This document shows, in pieces, positions 42,247-51,482 of a DNA stretch of 64,000 bases; positions within the stretch are counted from its first letter, which is position 1, and each line of letters starts with the position of its first letter. The position numbers were made by a program, and so were the translations under genes. The DNA is from Ornithinibacillus xuwenensis (GTDB lineage Bacteria; Bacillota; Bacilli; Bacillales; Amphibacillaceae), in NCBI RefSeq assembly GCF_039614845.1, contig NZ_JBDIML010000003.1:558001-622000 (forward strand), written 5' to 3'. The notes under the pieces were generated by a model that saw nothing but the letters and a program-made list of their open reading frames with translations, ran no database searches and had not been told where the DNA came from.

Positions 42247-42572
42247 TTAAATCCCTCCATAAATATATTCATAATTTCCTTTGTTTCTTCCCATTCTTCA
42301 ACAGTCTCTTTAAAATAAGCTTTTCCCAGTGTTGTAATGCGATAATATTTCCGTTTACCACCCTTTGACTCGCTCCCAAAATAGGATTCAATTAATTCCT
42401 TTTTCTCCAACCGTTGAAAAACTGCATACAAAGTTGCTTCCTTTATCTGAAATCGCTCATCCGTACGTTGACTAATTTCCTTCGATATTTCATAGCCATA
42501 ACGATCCTTTTCCATGATTAACCGTAAGATAATCGAATCCAAATGACCTCGAATGATATCACTTCTAATCAA
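42243..42572 (-). CDS. PadR-family transcriptional regulator
   Basis: A 109-aa winged-helix repressor: RGHLDSIILRLIMEKDRYGYEISKEI, then IKEATLYAVFQRLEKKELIESYFG and KRKYYRITTLGKAYF, the PadR signature. The TTG at 42572 is chosen because GGAAGGGG lies a few bases upstream and it gives the family's normal length; the longer open frame would add 29 unrelated residues. First gene of the operon with the HAAS-2TM and 2TM-repeat genes, which it probably regulates. Confidence 0.88.
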   Translation of the reverse strand: MIRSDIIRGHLDSIILRLIMEKDRYGYEISKEISQRTDERFQIKEATLYAVFQRLEKKELIESYFGSESKGGKRKYYRITTLGKAYFKETVEEWEETKEIMNIFMEGFN

Positions 42573-42707
42573 GGTACCACCCCTTCCTACACTAAGTACC
42601 CTACCACATAGAATACTATCTGATAGAGTAATCATAATATACTGTACTCGGTCTGTCAAAGTAATTTTTAATTATTATTGTAAAATTTACAAAGTTAACC
42701 ATTGTAA

Positions 42708-42744
42708 AAAGGCACCAGAGAACCTGAAGCTCCCTACTGCCTTT
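42708..42744 (-). terminator. Probable terminator after hydrolase-DUF4279 gene
   Basis: AAAGGCA and TGCCTTT arms enclose a weaker inner stem, followed on the minus strand by TTTACAATGG; it lies about 100 bases past the stop at 42843. Confidence 0.5.
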
Positions 42745-42760
42745 ACGAAATTATCGTTAT

Positions 42761-42832
42761 TCACTTACTATAGACTGGGTCAAGTGCAGAACCTGCTTTA
42801 CCACCTAGTCCTAGTGATTTTGTCTTTTTCAT
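42761..42832 (-). CDS. Possible 23-residue peptide gene
   Basis: ATG frame of 23 codons (MKKTKSLGLGGKAGSALDPV, then YSK) starting 10 bases after the stop of the hydrolase-DUF4279 gene and ending before a terminator-like hairpin. The Lys/Gly/Ser-rich sequence looks protein-like and resembles small spore-former peptides, but the ribosome site is weak and no family is recognised. Could be chance. Confidence 0.25.
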   Translation of the reverse strand: MKKTKSLGLGGKAGSALDPVYSK

Positions 42833-42842
42833 CACCAACCCA

Positions 42843-43961
42843 TTATAATTTCCTACCCTTAAAATTAATCCCATCATTTTCAAATCGTAAATTTTCATCA
42901 AACGGCATCACATAACAGTCAAAATCGATATATTCCGTCTGGATCTGATGAGCGAAACTAATGAGCTTCTTATTCAATGTAAGTATTGGCATCTGACCAT
43001 TTTCTACGTGAAGGACTACTTGAATGTGGGAAGTCAAATCATACTTTTTCCGCAGCTCATTTATGACAAATATTTTACTTCGTAGCTTTCCGACGATTTG
43101 GTTCATGACATCTTCTAAATCAACGTTTTCCTGATAACCTGTTTCTAACTCCCAACTGGTTTGTGTATAATATCTTCTAAAATCAGGATTAATCTTCCCA
43201 TTGGGAGGAATAATTTCATCCCCTTTTTTAACTGTGTTTGTCGGTTCAATCCCTAGTTTTTCGGTGACTTCCTCCAATGGGAAATCATCTCCATAGAGAC
43301 ATATATAAACCTGAATCTCCGTTTTCTTCTCAATTAGCTCGATTACGCCAGTTTGAATAAACTGCTGCACAATTTGCACGATTGATCTCATCGTATCAAT
43401 ATTAAGTTCCGGATAAATATCTTCGAGCAGGTCACCCCCATTTACATGCGCAACAATTAAATGCTCCTTCTCCTCTACTAATTGAGCACCTTCTTCCTGA
43501 ATAAGGTCTCCAGAATCCCCAAATAGAACAAGTCCTTTATTAGGCCGATTTAACAAGGCCTGAAGCACATTAGAATGATTAATATCGGGCGAAAACCAAA
43601 CGGCCTGTATATTCGGATATACCTGATGGGTGAGAAAATAAGCAGCAACTGTCGACCCTAATCCCATTGAAACAAAATGGATTGTTTCATATTCATGCTG
43701 TTGCAAAAAAGTGATAATCATCTCATTTACAATCACTGGTAATTTTTCCTCATCAATATCTTGAGAAGTATACAGGAGTTGGAGCGAATCAAAACCTTCA
43801 TTCCAGTAAATGTGATTAGTATACCAAAACAAAGGTCCCTGCGTCGTATATGCTTTACTTGGTAATAAGATTACTAGCTTTGTAGACTTTTCCGTTCGAT
43901 CCATCCAAATATAGGGAATCGTAACCCCATGCGCTTCCATGTTTCCTTTATGATTTGGCAA
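42843..43961 (-). CDS. Alpha/beta-hydrolase-like domain fused to DUF4279
   Basis: A 372-aa soluble protein of two parts. Residues about 1-205 follow the alpha/beta-hydrolase order: STKLVILLPSKAYTTQGP, a nucleophile-elbow-like HFVSMGLGSTVAA (Ser kept, the usual Gly two residues before it is Phe), LVLFGDSGDLI and LIVAHVNGGDLLED as possible Asp and His regions. Residues about 215-350 match DUF4279: IQVYICLYGDDFPLEEVTEKLGIEPT, SWELETGYQENVDLEDVM and a C-terminal DFDCYVMP. The TTG at 43961 follows AGGAGG by seven bases. DUF4279 proteins often occur in polymorphic-toxin immunity settings; an Imm11 gene is divergent here. Confidence 0.72.
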   Translation of the reverse strand: MPNHKGNMEAHGVTIPYIWMDRTEKSTKLVILLPSKAYTTQGPLFWYTNHIYWNEGFDSLQLLYTSQDIDEEKLPVIVNEMIITFLQQHEYETIHFVSMGLGSTVAAYFLTHQVYPNIQAVWFSPDINHSNVLQALLNRPNKGLVLFGDSGDLIQEEGAQLVEEKEHLIVAHVNGGDLLEDIYPELNIDTMRSIVQIVQQFIQTGVIELIEKKTEIQVYICLYGDDFPLEEVTEKLGIEPTNTVKKGDEIIPPNGKINPDFRRYYTQTSWELETGYQENVDLEDVMNQIVGKLRSKIFVINELRKKYDLTSHIQVVLHVENGQMPILTLNKKLISFAHQIQTEYIDFDCYVMPFDENLRFENDGINFKGRKL

Positions 43962-44214
43962 TACATTTCCTCCTAAAGATGTCAAAGATAGCTCTATTAT
44001 AATACTTTTTTGAACGCATAGAATACGATTATTACTAATCTGATAACCAACATCTATATGCCTTATATCTTTGAAATAACCCTAACGTAAGGAATCTAGC
44101 TATTTATGTTAAAATAAATATAGAAATTTCTGTAAGGTTAGTTCGTAATCAGATCAGCATATATGAAAGTAATCGAAAGTCTGAAGTGTATTGAAACAGC
44201 ATTGAGGTGAGTGT

Positions 44215-44784
44215 ATGTATTGGGTGCTCGTAAGTGAACGATCAGATGAGTATGAAATTAGCATTGATAAGGTACCACCAATTATAGAATCTCATAGCCT
44301 GTATATGGATCAAGGTAGCTTTATTCCAGATAGACTGCCGACAATTGATATCCCCTTTACTCAGCATATTGAGGAACGGAAAACGGATAACATTATTGTA
44401 CCTACTAGAATGGGTTTATTCGTAAACGAAAAGGTCAAAAGTATCTTCGACAAGCTAGGTATTCGTAATATCCAATATTTCAAGGCTCGTCTAATCCAAC
44501 AGAGCACACAGATAATAAACGAGAATTATTACATAGCTAATGTTATTGGTAAATATGCCTGTGTCGATCATCAAGAATCGGAGCTGGAGTATTTTGATGA
44601 TGGTGATATTCAATTTATTGATAAGTTGGTGCTGAATTTGGAGGAAGGGAATGACCATGGTCATATTTTCCGCCTCGCAGAATTTCCTGCATTGCTGATG
44701 ATAAGCCAGCAATTGAAAGACATAATAGTAGACAGCAATATCACTGGTTTTAAAATTTATAACCCGGCAGAGTTTTCACTATAA
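44215..44784 (+). CDS. Imm11-family immunity-like protein
   Basis: A 189-aa soluble protein starting MYWVLVSERSDEYEISIDKV and containing PTRMGLFVNEKVKSIFDKLGI and FRLAEFPALLMISQQLKDII, the layout of the Imm11 family (DUF1629), which protects against polymorphic toxins. The ribosome site GAGGTGAG precedes ATG. No toxin gene, LXG protein or secretion system lies next to it, so it is an orphan; its divergent neighbour carries DUF4279, another domain of immunity settings. Confidence 0.72.
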   Translation: MYWVLVSERSDEYEISIDKVPPIIESHSLYMDQGSFIPDRLPTIDIPFTQHIEERKTDNIIVPTRMGLFVNEKVKSIFDKLGIRNIQYFKARLIQQSTQIINENYYIANVIGKYACVDHQESELEYFDDGDIQFIDKLVLNLEEGNDHGHIFRLAEFPALLMISQQLKDIIVDSNITGFKIYNPAEFSL

Positions 44785-44805
44785 TTCGTGAAAAGTTATA
44801 TTTTT

Positions 44806-44841
44806 CCGTAATAAAGCGTATTTCAATACGTTTTATTATGG
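44806..44841 (+). terminator. Terminator of the Imm11 gene
   Basis: CCGTAATAAAGCGTA pairs with ATACGTTTTATTATGG across a 5-base loop, followed by ATTAACAAATTTTTTAG, 22 bases past the stop. Confidence 0.7.
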
Positions 44842-44881
44842 ATTAACAAATTTTTTAGAATACGAAACAGCATTAAAAAAT

Positions 44882-44912
44882 GGGGTACTAAATCTATGCA
44901 ATTTAGCACCCC
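44882..44912. terminator. Hairpin between converging Imm11 and selO genes
   Basis: GGGGTACTAAAT pairs with ATTTAGCACCCC (one mismatch) across a short loop, with AT-rich flanks on both sides; probably terminates selO transcription on the minus strand. Confidence 0.7.
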
Positions 44913-45014
44913 TTTATATTAAATCTTGTTTGCGTTCATTAAAAGTGAGCTAATTATCCTTTTGATTTCTATTTTTGAATGAAGAATTTGTGGTTGAAAC
45001 CTATTAGAATTAAA

Positions 45015-46490
45015 TCAAGTGCCACAATAAGTCTGATATGGCTGATTCGATGGCTCTGGAGGTTTTGCATATTCCTCCTGTTCAGTAGCGTACGTGTAAG
45101 GGTTAGCAAGAACCTTTAGTAGACGCCCCATTACACTGTAGTCAGATTGTTCTACTGCAGCTTCTAGCGCTTCCTCAACCCGGTGATTTCTAGGAATTAC
45201 AGCAGGATTATTGTTTCGCATCACTTCAAGGGATACTTCTTCACTTTCTTTTTGCCTTCTCAGTCTTTCTTTCCATTCTCCAAACCATATCTTAAAGTCT
45301 TCCTTATCTAATAGCCCAATATCCGCAATTCTATTTACGGTTAAACCACGGAAGGTATTCGTATAATCAGCGTTGTATTTTTCCATTAATTCATAAAGAC
45401 TCTCTATTAAGGCCTTGTCTTCTTCCTCTTCATTCAGAATACCAAGTTTTTTCCTCGCTCCAGATAACCAGTATTCATGATATAAGCTAGAATAGTTTGA
45501 TAAGGTATCCTCTGCTATCTCGATAGCTTTATTCTTGTTCTCGTGCAGTAACGGTACCAACGCTTCAGCAAATCTGGTTAAATTCCAAACTCCAATCCTT
45601 GGTTGATTCCCATAAGCATAACGCCCTTGTTTATCAATAGAACTAAATACGGTTGCCGGATTATATTCATCCATAAATGCACATGGGCCATAATCAATCG
45701 TTTCCCCACTAATCGTCATATTATCTGTATTCATCACACCATGTATAAACCCGACCAGTTGCCATTTAGCAATAAGGCTAGCTTGACGTTCTATAACGTT
45801 TTCAAGAAATAATCGATACGGATTGTCATTCGCTGCTAATTCTGGGTAATGGCGACTGATCGTATAATCCGTAAGGGAGCGTAGTTCTTCCTTTGTCCCC
45901 CAATTTGCTGCATATTGAAATGTTCCGACACGAATATGGCTTGCAGCTATACGGGTAAGAATTGCACCTGGTAATGGCTTTTCCCTCATTACTGTCTCTC
46001 CAGTTGTGACAACCGCTAAACTGCGAGTAGTAGGGATACCAAGTCCATGCATGGCTTCACTAATGATGTATTCTCTCAGCATAGGGCCAAGTGTTGCACG
46101 ACCATCGCCTCCACGTGAATACGGAGTTCTTCCTGAACCTTTTAGCTGTACATCGTATTGTTTACCTGATGGCGTCATCTGTTCACCAAGCAATATAGCT
46201 CGACCATCCCCTAGCATCGTAAAATGTCCAAATTGATGTCCTGCATATGCTTGAGCAAGTGGCTTTGAGCCCGGAGGTATGTCATTTCCAGTAAAAATTG
46301 CTGCACCATAACTATTATTCAGCTCCTTCTCATTTAAGCCTAAATATCCGGCTAATGATGTATTAAACGCCACGATTTTTGGGGATCGTACCGAATCCGC
46401 CTTGTTTCTTGAGAAGAATTTATCAGGTAAACTGGTATAACTATTGTCCAGTTCCCAGCCTATTTGATTGGGGTCTTCTAAATTTTTCAT
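45015..46490 (-). CDS. selO: Protein adenylyltransferase SelO (YdiU family)
   Basis: Pseudokinase-fold enzyme that transfers AMP to protein Ser/Thr/Tyr residues, linked to oxidative-stress control. The 491-aa sequence carries the family blocks: YAGHQFGHFTMLGDGRAILLGEQ, QLKGSGRTPYSRGGDGRATLGPMLREYIISEAM, the nucleotide-site MNTDNMTISGETIDYGPCAFMDEYNP and the C-terminal NQPYQTYCGT with the Cys that is selenocysteine in vertebrate SelO. All key residues are present. It stands alone; GGAAGA ribosome site. Bacterial members use Cys, as here. Confidence 0.95.
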   Translation of the reverse strand: MKNLEDPNQIGWELDNSYTSLPDKFFSRNKADSVRSPKIVAFNTSLAGYLGLNEKELNNSYGAAIFTGNDIPPGSKPLAQAYAGHQFGHFTMLGDGRAILLGEQMTPSGKQYDVQLKGSGRTPYSRGGDGRATLGPMLREYIISEAMHGLGIPTTRSLAVVTTGETVMREKPLPGAILTRIAASHIRVGTFQYAANWGTKEELRSLTDYTISRHYPELAANDNPYRLFLENVIERQASLIAKWQLVGFIHGVMNTDNMTISGETIDYGPCAFMDEYNPATVFSSIDKQGRYAYGNQPRIGVWNLTRFAEALVPLLHENKNKAIEIAEDTLSNYSSLYHEYWLSGARKKLGILNEEEEDKALIESLYELMEKYNADYTNTFRGLTVNRIADIGLLDKEDFKIWFGEWKERLRRQKESEEVSLEVMRNNNPAVIPRNHRVEEALEAAVEQSDYSVMGRLLKVLANPYTYATEQEEYAKPPEPSNQPYQTYCGT

Positions 46491-46535
46491 TTTTTATCTT
46501 CCTTTACATTAAGAATTCTATAAACAAATGCGCAT

Positions 46536-46790
46536 TTATTCCAAAGGCGCTAACTCCTCTTCCGTTAACCATTTGTGATTGACCGCTTCCTGCCCATCAG
46601 CTGTTGTAAAATTCACCATATAAACCGTCGTTTTTTCAGAAGAGATAATCTCCTGAACCGTACCTTCCATGCCCATCATATGATTCGCAGTTGTCTTCAC
46701 TTCCGTTCCTGGTTGTAAAGGTTCATCGCCTACTTCAACAAACTCTTCGTGAACGATGCTATATAGCGTAGTTTGAGCAGAATATTATTA
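46536..46790 (-). pseudogene. ydhK: YdhK (DUF1541) C-terminal remnant
   Basis: The minus strand encodes the end of a YdhK lipoprotein-type protein: TTLYSIVHEEFVEVGDEPLQ, PGTEVKTTANHMMGMEGTVQ and TTVYMVNFTTADGQEAVNHKW ending ELAPLE. No signal peptide, start codon or ribosome site precedes it; an in-frame TAA lies just upstream. The first DUF1541 repeat seems collapsed (TTLYS runs directly into VHEEF), which suggests an internal deletion as well as 5' truncation. Full proteins of the family have two such repeats after a lipoprotein signal. Confidence 0.75.
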
Positions 46791-46806
46791 GGAATACATC
46801 ATAAAT

Positions 46807-46844
46807 AAGAGTCATTCTCCTATTTGGAATGGAGAATGACTCTT
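46807..46844 (-). terminator. Terminator of the second DHA2 exporter
   Basis: A perfect 14-bp stem, AAGAGTCATTCTCC with GGAGAATGACTCTT, 10-base loop, followed by ATTTATGATG on the minus strand, 13 bases past the stop. Confidence 0.85.
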
Positions 46845-46856
46845 ATCTATTTTTAT

Positions 46857-48293
46857 TTAATTCTGTTCATCATCCGAATAATCTGGGGAAACAGACCTCC
46901 GAATGAATAGTGCAACGACAAAAGCAATACAAGCCAGAGCTAACGCAAACCAGTAAGCATGATGAACACCTAATGTCATGGCATCATTTGTTACTTGCTC
47001 CGTAACTGGTCCAGATACCTCTCGTAGATAGGATTTTTCCCCATGAGTCATAATACTTACAAATACCGATACGCCTAGCGCACCTGCGACAGGCTGCAAT
47101 GTGTTTGAGATTGCTGTCCCATGTGGATATAAGTGCTTTGGTAACTCATTTAAAGCATTTGTTTGCGATGGCATCATGATTGCTGAAATCGAAACCATTA
47201 ATAATATATAGACAAGGATAAACGCCCAGACTGGCACAGACGGTGATATATTACTAAAGAATATCATGACGCCAATAATCACAATTGTACCTGGGATGAT
47301 AAGCTTCCTCGGTCCAAATTTATCAAATAACGTTCCCATCACCGGTGACAGCAATCCATTTAATATCGCACCAGGTAAAAGCAATAGCCCAGTCAATTTC
47401 GCTGAATATTCAAGAGGTCCCTGTAAGTACATTGGCATGACAATCTCGGAAGCAAACATTGCCATAATAACAATCACAAATATAATAATACCTTTAGTAT
47501 AATTTTTATATTTGAATACGCGAACATCCAATAAAGGCTCCTCTAACCTCAATTGACGAATAATAAATGCCACCATACTAAGTAAGCTAACTACAATAAT
47601 GACAATGATATTCGTTGAAAAAAGTCCAGCCGCTTCATGTCCCGCACTACTAAAGCCATATACAAATCCGCCAATTCCAATCGATGAAAATATGATGGAA
47701 ATGACATCTACTTTAGGGCGAGTAACTTCCCCGACATTTTCTAAATACTTCCAAGCAAAAATAATAGAAAATAACGCAAATGGGATTACGATAATAAATA
47801 GCCAACGCCAGCCTAATAGATCCACGATTACCCCAGATAATGTAGGCCCGATTGCAGGGGCAAACATTATAACCAAGCCAAAAGTTCCCATAATCTTACC
47901 ACGAACCTCAGGACGATAGAGTAATAACAAGGCATTCATGATAACAGGAATTAATAATCCTGTTCCGACAGCTTGTGTCATTCGCCCAACCAATAGCATC
48001 GGAAAGTTAATTGCACATGCTGCAATCGTTGTTCCAATTAAGAATATTGTCATGACACTAATAAACATTTTTCGTGTTGTAAACCACTGGATCAATAGTG
48101 CTGAAATAGGCATTAAAACACCCATAACCAACATAAATCCAGTCGCCATCCATTGTACTGTTGGACGACCAACACCAAATACTTCCATTAGCTCCGTTAA
48201 AGCTATGTTCAATAAGGTTTCATTCAAAATAGCAAAGAACGCACCAATCATGAACGTTACTAATATTAATCTCGAATTTATCTTTGATTCCAT
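46857..48293 (-). CDS. DHA2-family MFS multidrug exporter
   Basis: A 478-aa proton-coupled efflux protein of the 14-helix EmrB/LmrB type: NETLLNIALTELMEVFGVG, VQWMATGFMLVMGVLMPISALL, GRMTQAVGTGLLIPV, motif C GPTLSGVIVDLLGW. Paralogue of the pump at 12513-14015, but no TetR regulator is next to it. GGAGG ribosome site. The substrate is unknown. Confidence 0.92.
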   Translation of the reverse strand: MESKINSRLILVTFMIGAFFAILNETLLNIALTELMEVFGVGRPTVQWMATGFMLVMGVLMPISALLIQWFTTRKMFISVMTIFLIGTTIAACAINFPMLLVGRMTQAVGTGLLIPVIMNALLLLYRPEVRGKIMGTFGLVIMFAPAIGPTLSGVIVDLLGWRWLFIIVIPFALFSIIFAWKYLENVGEVTRPKVDVISIIFSSIGIGGFVYGFSSAGHEAAGLFSTNIIVIIVVSLLSMVAFIIRQLRLEEPLLDVRVFKYKNYTKGIIIFVIVIMAMFASEIVMPMYLQGPLEYSAKLTGLLLLPGAILNGLLSPVMGTLFDKFGPRKLIIPGTIVIIGVMIFFSNISPSVPVWAFILVYILLMVSISAIMMPSQTNALNELPKHLYPHGTAISNTLQPVAGALGVSVFVSIMTHGEKSYLREVSGPVTEQVTNDAMTLGVHHAYWFALALACIAFVVALFIRRSVSPDYSDDEQN

Positions 48294-48496
48294 CTGTTTT
48301 CCTCCGGCATTCTAAAGACTGTTCATTCCCTTTTGAGTACATTAGTATAACCCATTGTATACTGTATGTCATGTAAAAGATTTGTAAAGTACTCGGTGTA
48401 TTTCATACTGAAAATTTGGAGCCCATTATTGATTAAAACAGCACCAAATGCCCACTAGGCCGAATACTGTATAGGGAGCTAGTGGAGGTGATTCGA

Positions 48497-49240
48497 ATGC
48501 ACGGTTTATTCCAAGACAGTCCTACTAATCGAGAGAATTTAAACGAGTGGGAAAGAGCTACAATTGAAAAATTTGAGATAAAAATGAAGGACAAGAAAAA
48601 TCCATTTCCATGTATCCCTGCTACAATTGGATTTTCAACCAATCAACTTCGATACGGTTATGTCGGTGACCCAAGAATAGAAGCAACGGTCAATGAACTA
48701 GCGGTTATCTTAAAGGCTTTCACAGAGAAATCAAAAGAATTCGGGGATTACACTTCACTGATTATATTTTATCAGCTACCAAAAGACATGGAGGAAACAT
48801 ATTCAGTTGAGGATTACGAGCGATTGTTTTGGCAACAGCTCAGTCAACTGACAGCTGTTGATGAAATCAAATGGCCAGAGGATATAACGATAGAGGCACA
48901 TGACCCGAGTTGGGAATATTGTTTTCACGGAGAAAGATATTTCATGTATTGTGCAACACCTGCACATTCCAATCGAAAGAGTAGACATTTTGATACGATG
49001 ATGCTCGCCATTACCCCTAGATGGGTTCTGCAAGCCTTTAACAAGTCAGAAGTACGGGCTAAGAAAATAAAGGATAGTATCAGAAAACGACTGAAAAACT
49101 ATGATGCTATCGACGTACATCGCGATTTAAATCGTTATGGTGCAGCTGATAATTACGAGTGGAAGCAATATTTTTTGCGGGACGAAGATACTGGTCTTAC
49201 CAGATGTCCTTTTCATAGACAATTGAAATGTATTCGTTAA
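48497..49240 (+). CDS. YqcI/YcgG-family protein
   Basis: A 247-aa cytosolic protein of the YqcI/YcgG family: NPFPCIPATIGFSTNQLRYGYVGDP at the N-terminus, HDPSWEYCFHGERYFMYCATPAHSNRKSR in the centre with conserved Cys/His residues, and a C-terminal end TGLTRCPFHRQLKCIR. The start at 48497 is preferred because GGAGGTG lies six bases upstream; a GTG at 48482 would overlap that site. Monocistronic with a strong hairpin after it. The activity is unknown in most members. Confidence 0.85.
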   Translation: MHGLFQDSPTNRENLNEWERATIEKFEIKMKDKKNPFPCIPATIGFSTNQLRYGYVGDPRIEATVNELAVILKAFTEKSKEFGDYTSLIIFYQLPKDMEETYSVEDYERLFWQQLSQLTAVDEIKWPEDITIEAHDPSWEYCFHGERYFMYCATPAHSNRKSRHFDTMMLAITPRWVLQAFNKSEVRAKKIKDSIRKRLKNYDAIDVHRDLNRYGAADNYEWKQYFLRDEDTGLTRCPFHRQLKCIR

Positions 49241-49281
49241 GAAACTATCGGAATTCAAAATACTAGTGTATTGACTTATCA

Positions 49282-49310
49282 CCCCCTTAGGTGGAACTGT
49301 CCTAAGGGGG
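49282..49310. terminator. Strong hairpin between converging genes
   Basis: A perfect 10-bp stem CCCCCTTAGG with CCTAAGGGGG across a 9-base loop, between the YqcI-like gene and siderophore cluster 2. T-tails are lacking on both sides, so the terminator role is probable only. Confidence 0.6.
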
Positions 49311-49330
49311 GGATTCAGGTTCTGGTTTAA

Positions 49331-50359
49331 CTATTTTTTTCGATTTACCTTAATCAATAAATAAATAAAATAAAGACCGCCAATAGCAGAAACCACTAAT
49401 CCTACTGGTATCTCGGAAGAACCTAAAACATTCCGACCAATTGTATCAGCAATCAGAAGGAGTAATGCTCCAATTAGAGCAGTAGCTGGTAACATAAGCT
49501 GGTGATTTACTCCGATGATCTTTCTAGCTATATGTGGCGCAACTAATCCTAAGAAAGCAATTCCACCACCAACCGCAACACAGGAACCTGCCAACGCAAC
49601 TGAAATTGCCAATAAGATACGTCTTTCTCTTTCCACTGCTACTCCGATACCTGTTGCAACATCATCACCTAAGGTAAGTGCATTTAATTTGGTCGCCCGA
49701 ATGATTGCTAACGGAATCAGTAGGACTACCCAAGGTATGATTGTCAGTACGTATCTCCAATCTGCTCCCCAAATACTACCAGACAACCAAATTGTTGCTT
49801 GCATAAAATCATCCGGATTCATTTTCAATTGAAATACGATTAGGACAGCACCAAGTGCAGCATTTATCCCAATTCCCACTAATATCAACCGCATTGGACT
49901 AATGCCATCCTTCCACGCTAGTAAATAGATGAGCAATGCTGCCAAACTACCACCTATAAGCGCAGCAAACGGCATAACAAAAATGGATAACGTATTTAAT
50001 GATGTAATTGAACCTTGAAAAAAGAAAATAAATAAGACAACTGCCAAGCCAGCACCAGTATTAATTCCAATAATACCTGGATCTGCTAAATCGTTTTGCG
50101 TAATACCTTGAAGAACCGCACCAGCAATTGCTAAACCAGCTCCTATCAACAACGCAAGCACCATTCTTGGTAATCGAAACTCAAAGAGGATGAGCTGCTG
50201 TTGATCCGTTCCTGCGCCAAAAATCGTTTTGACTACATCTAGTGGACCCAAACCAATATACCCAAGATTCAAACTCACAAAAAAACAAAGAAGTATTAGG
50301 AAGAACAATACACTTAAAACAATTATTGGGTTTCTTTCTTTCCTTTTCAATGCACCCAC
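49331..50359 (-). CDS. FecCD-family siderophore ABC permease (cluster 2, subunit 2)
   Basis: A 342-aa membrane subunit: FRLPRMVLALLIGAGLAIAGAVLQ, NDLADPGIIGINTGAG, GGGIAFLGLVAPHIARKIIGV. The GTG start abuts the upstream permease stop directly, so the subunits are coupled. Strongly similar to the protein at 18875-19891. Last gene of the Btr-type operon. No ATPase gene follows. Confidence 0.92.
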   Translation of the reverse strand: MGALKRKERNPIIVLSVLFFLILLCFFVSLNLGYIGLGPLDVVKTIFGAGTDQQQLILFEFRLPRMVLALLIGAGLAIAGAVLQGITQNDLADPGIIGINTGAGLAVVLFIFFFQGSITSLNTLSIFVMPFAALIGGSLAALLIYLLAWKDGISPMRLILVGIGINAALGAVLIVFQLKMNPDDFMQATIWLSGSIWGADWRYVLTIIPWVVLLIPLAIIRATKLNALTLGDDVATGIGVAVERERRILLAISVALAGSCVAVGGGIAFLGLVAPHIARKIIGVNHQLMLPATALIGALLLLIADTIGRNVLGSSEIPVGLVVSAIGGLYFIYLLIKVNRKK

Positions 50360-51421
50360 TTACATTCCACTCCTTTCTCGGCGAGCCAAATAGATAAAAA
50401 ATGGCACACCAATTAGTGCTGTAATTGCGCCTATTGGTGTTTCGTAGGGCGGATTGATTGTTCTACTAACTAAGTCTGCCAGCACTAATAGCAAAGCTCC
50501 TAATATAGCTGAGCATGGTATTATCCAACGATAATCCACCCCTACTAAGGCCCGTGTAATATGTGGTGTAACTAGTCCAACAAAGCCAACCATACCTGCT
50601 ATTGATACTGCTGCACCGGTAAGAAGTAATACAGCAAACGCAGCTAGGACTTTTATTATGGTAGTCCGTTGGCCGAGTCCAATCGCCACACTATCTCCTA
50701 GGCTAACAACCGTAATCATTCGACCTAAACCAAATGCCAGGGATAGCCCAATGATCGCAATTGGAATCAAAATTTGAATGTTGACCCAGCTCACTCCAGC
50801 AACTCCACCCGCATACCAAAAGCTAATGTCCTGGGCGACATTAAAATAGATGGCAATCATGGTAGAGAGCGAATTTAAGAACGCCGTTACGGCTGCACCA
50901 GCTAATGCAAATTTAGCAGGTGTTAACCCGCCCTTTGCCAAGCTTGCAATTAGCAAAACAAATCCTGTTCCTAGCCCTGCACCAATAAATGACCAAATCA
51001 TGAAACCAACAGATGAGGTTCCAGGAAAAAAAGCAAAGGCAATCGCAAGCGTAAATGCTGCTCCAGTCGTCACCCCCATAATGGAGGGAGACGCTAATGG
51101 ATTTCTTGTAATGCCCTGCATCAAGGAACCAGAAACCGCCAAAAATGCGCCAATAAGCGCTGCGGCAATTGCCCTTGGCATACGCAATTCCCTAATGATT
51201 TGATGTGCGGTTGAATCTGGATTATACTGAAACACGCTTGCCCAAACCGTTTTTAATTGAATATCTGCCGCACCAAACGATATCGATAACGCCATGCTTA
51301 GCAGCAATGCAATGACACCGAAGAACAGAATTAAGGTAACAATGAATGAACGAGACCGTAAATTATTTCGATGTTTAGCTTTGTCTGTCTGTTTAACACA
51401 CCCATTTTTTCCTCTCATCAT
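50360..51421 (-). CDS. FecCD-family siderophore ABC permease (cluster 2, subunit 1)
   Basis: A 353-aa membrane subunit: ELRMPRAIAAALIGAFLAVSGSLMQG, NPLASPSIMGVTTGAAF, GMVGFVGLVTPHITRALVGVDYRW. The start at 51421 is preferred because AGGTGG is seven bases upstream; a GTG at 51445 would add eight residues. It has a basic, Cys-containing cytosolic N-terminus of about 25 residues. Similar to the permease at 17832-18875. Confidence 0.9.
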   Translation of the reverse strand: MMRGKNGCVKQTDKAKHRNNLRSRSFIVTLILFFGVIALLLSMALSISFGAADIQLKTVWASVFQYNPDSTAHQIIRELRMPRAIAAALIGAFLAVSGSLMQGITRNPLASPSIMGVTTGAAFTLAIAFAFFPGTSSVGFMIWSFIGAGLGTGFVLLIASLAKGGLTPAKFALAGAAVTAFLNSLSTMIAIYFNVAQDISFWYAGGVAGVSWVNIQILIPIAIIGLSLAFGLGRMITVVSLGDSVAIGLGQRTTIIKVLAAFAVLLLTGAAVSIAGMVGFVGLVTPHITRALVGVDYRWIIPCSAILGALLLVLADLVSRTINPPYETPIGAITALIGVPFFIYLARRERSGM

Positions 51422-51482
51422 GTCTAATCCACCTTCATCCACCAATATGGAATCTCATATATTCCTATTGGTTTAACACCTT

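Noticed and set aside
44215..44784. Imm11 gene as part of a toxin-immunity module with a local toxin
   Set aside because: No toxin, LXG, YeeF or WXG-type gene was found on either side, so only an orphan is claimed.
45015..46490. SelO as a selenoprotein
   Set aside because: The C-terminal motif is CGT with a normal Cys codon; only some eukaryotic SelO proteins use selenocysteine.
47938..48315. 125-codon plus-strand frame opposite the second DHA2 exporter
   Set aside because: Antisense to a clear membrane protein; such frames arise from the hydrophobic codon bias.
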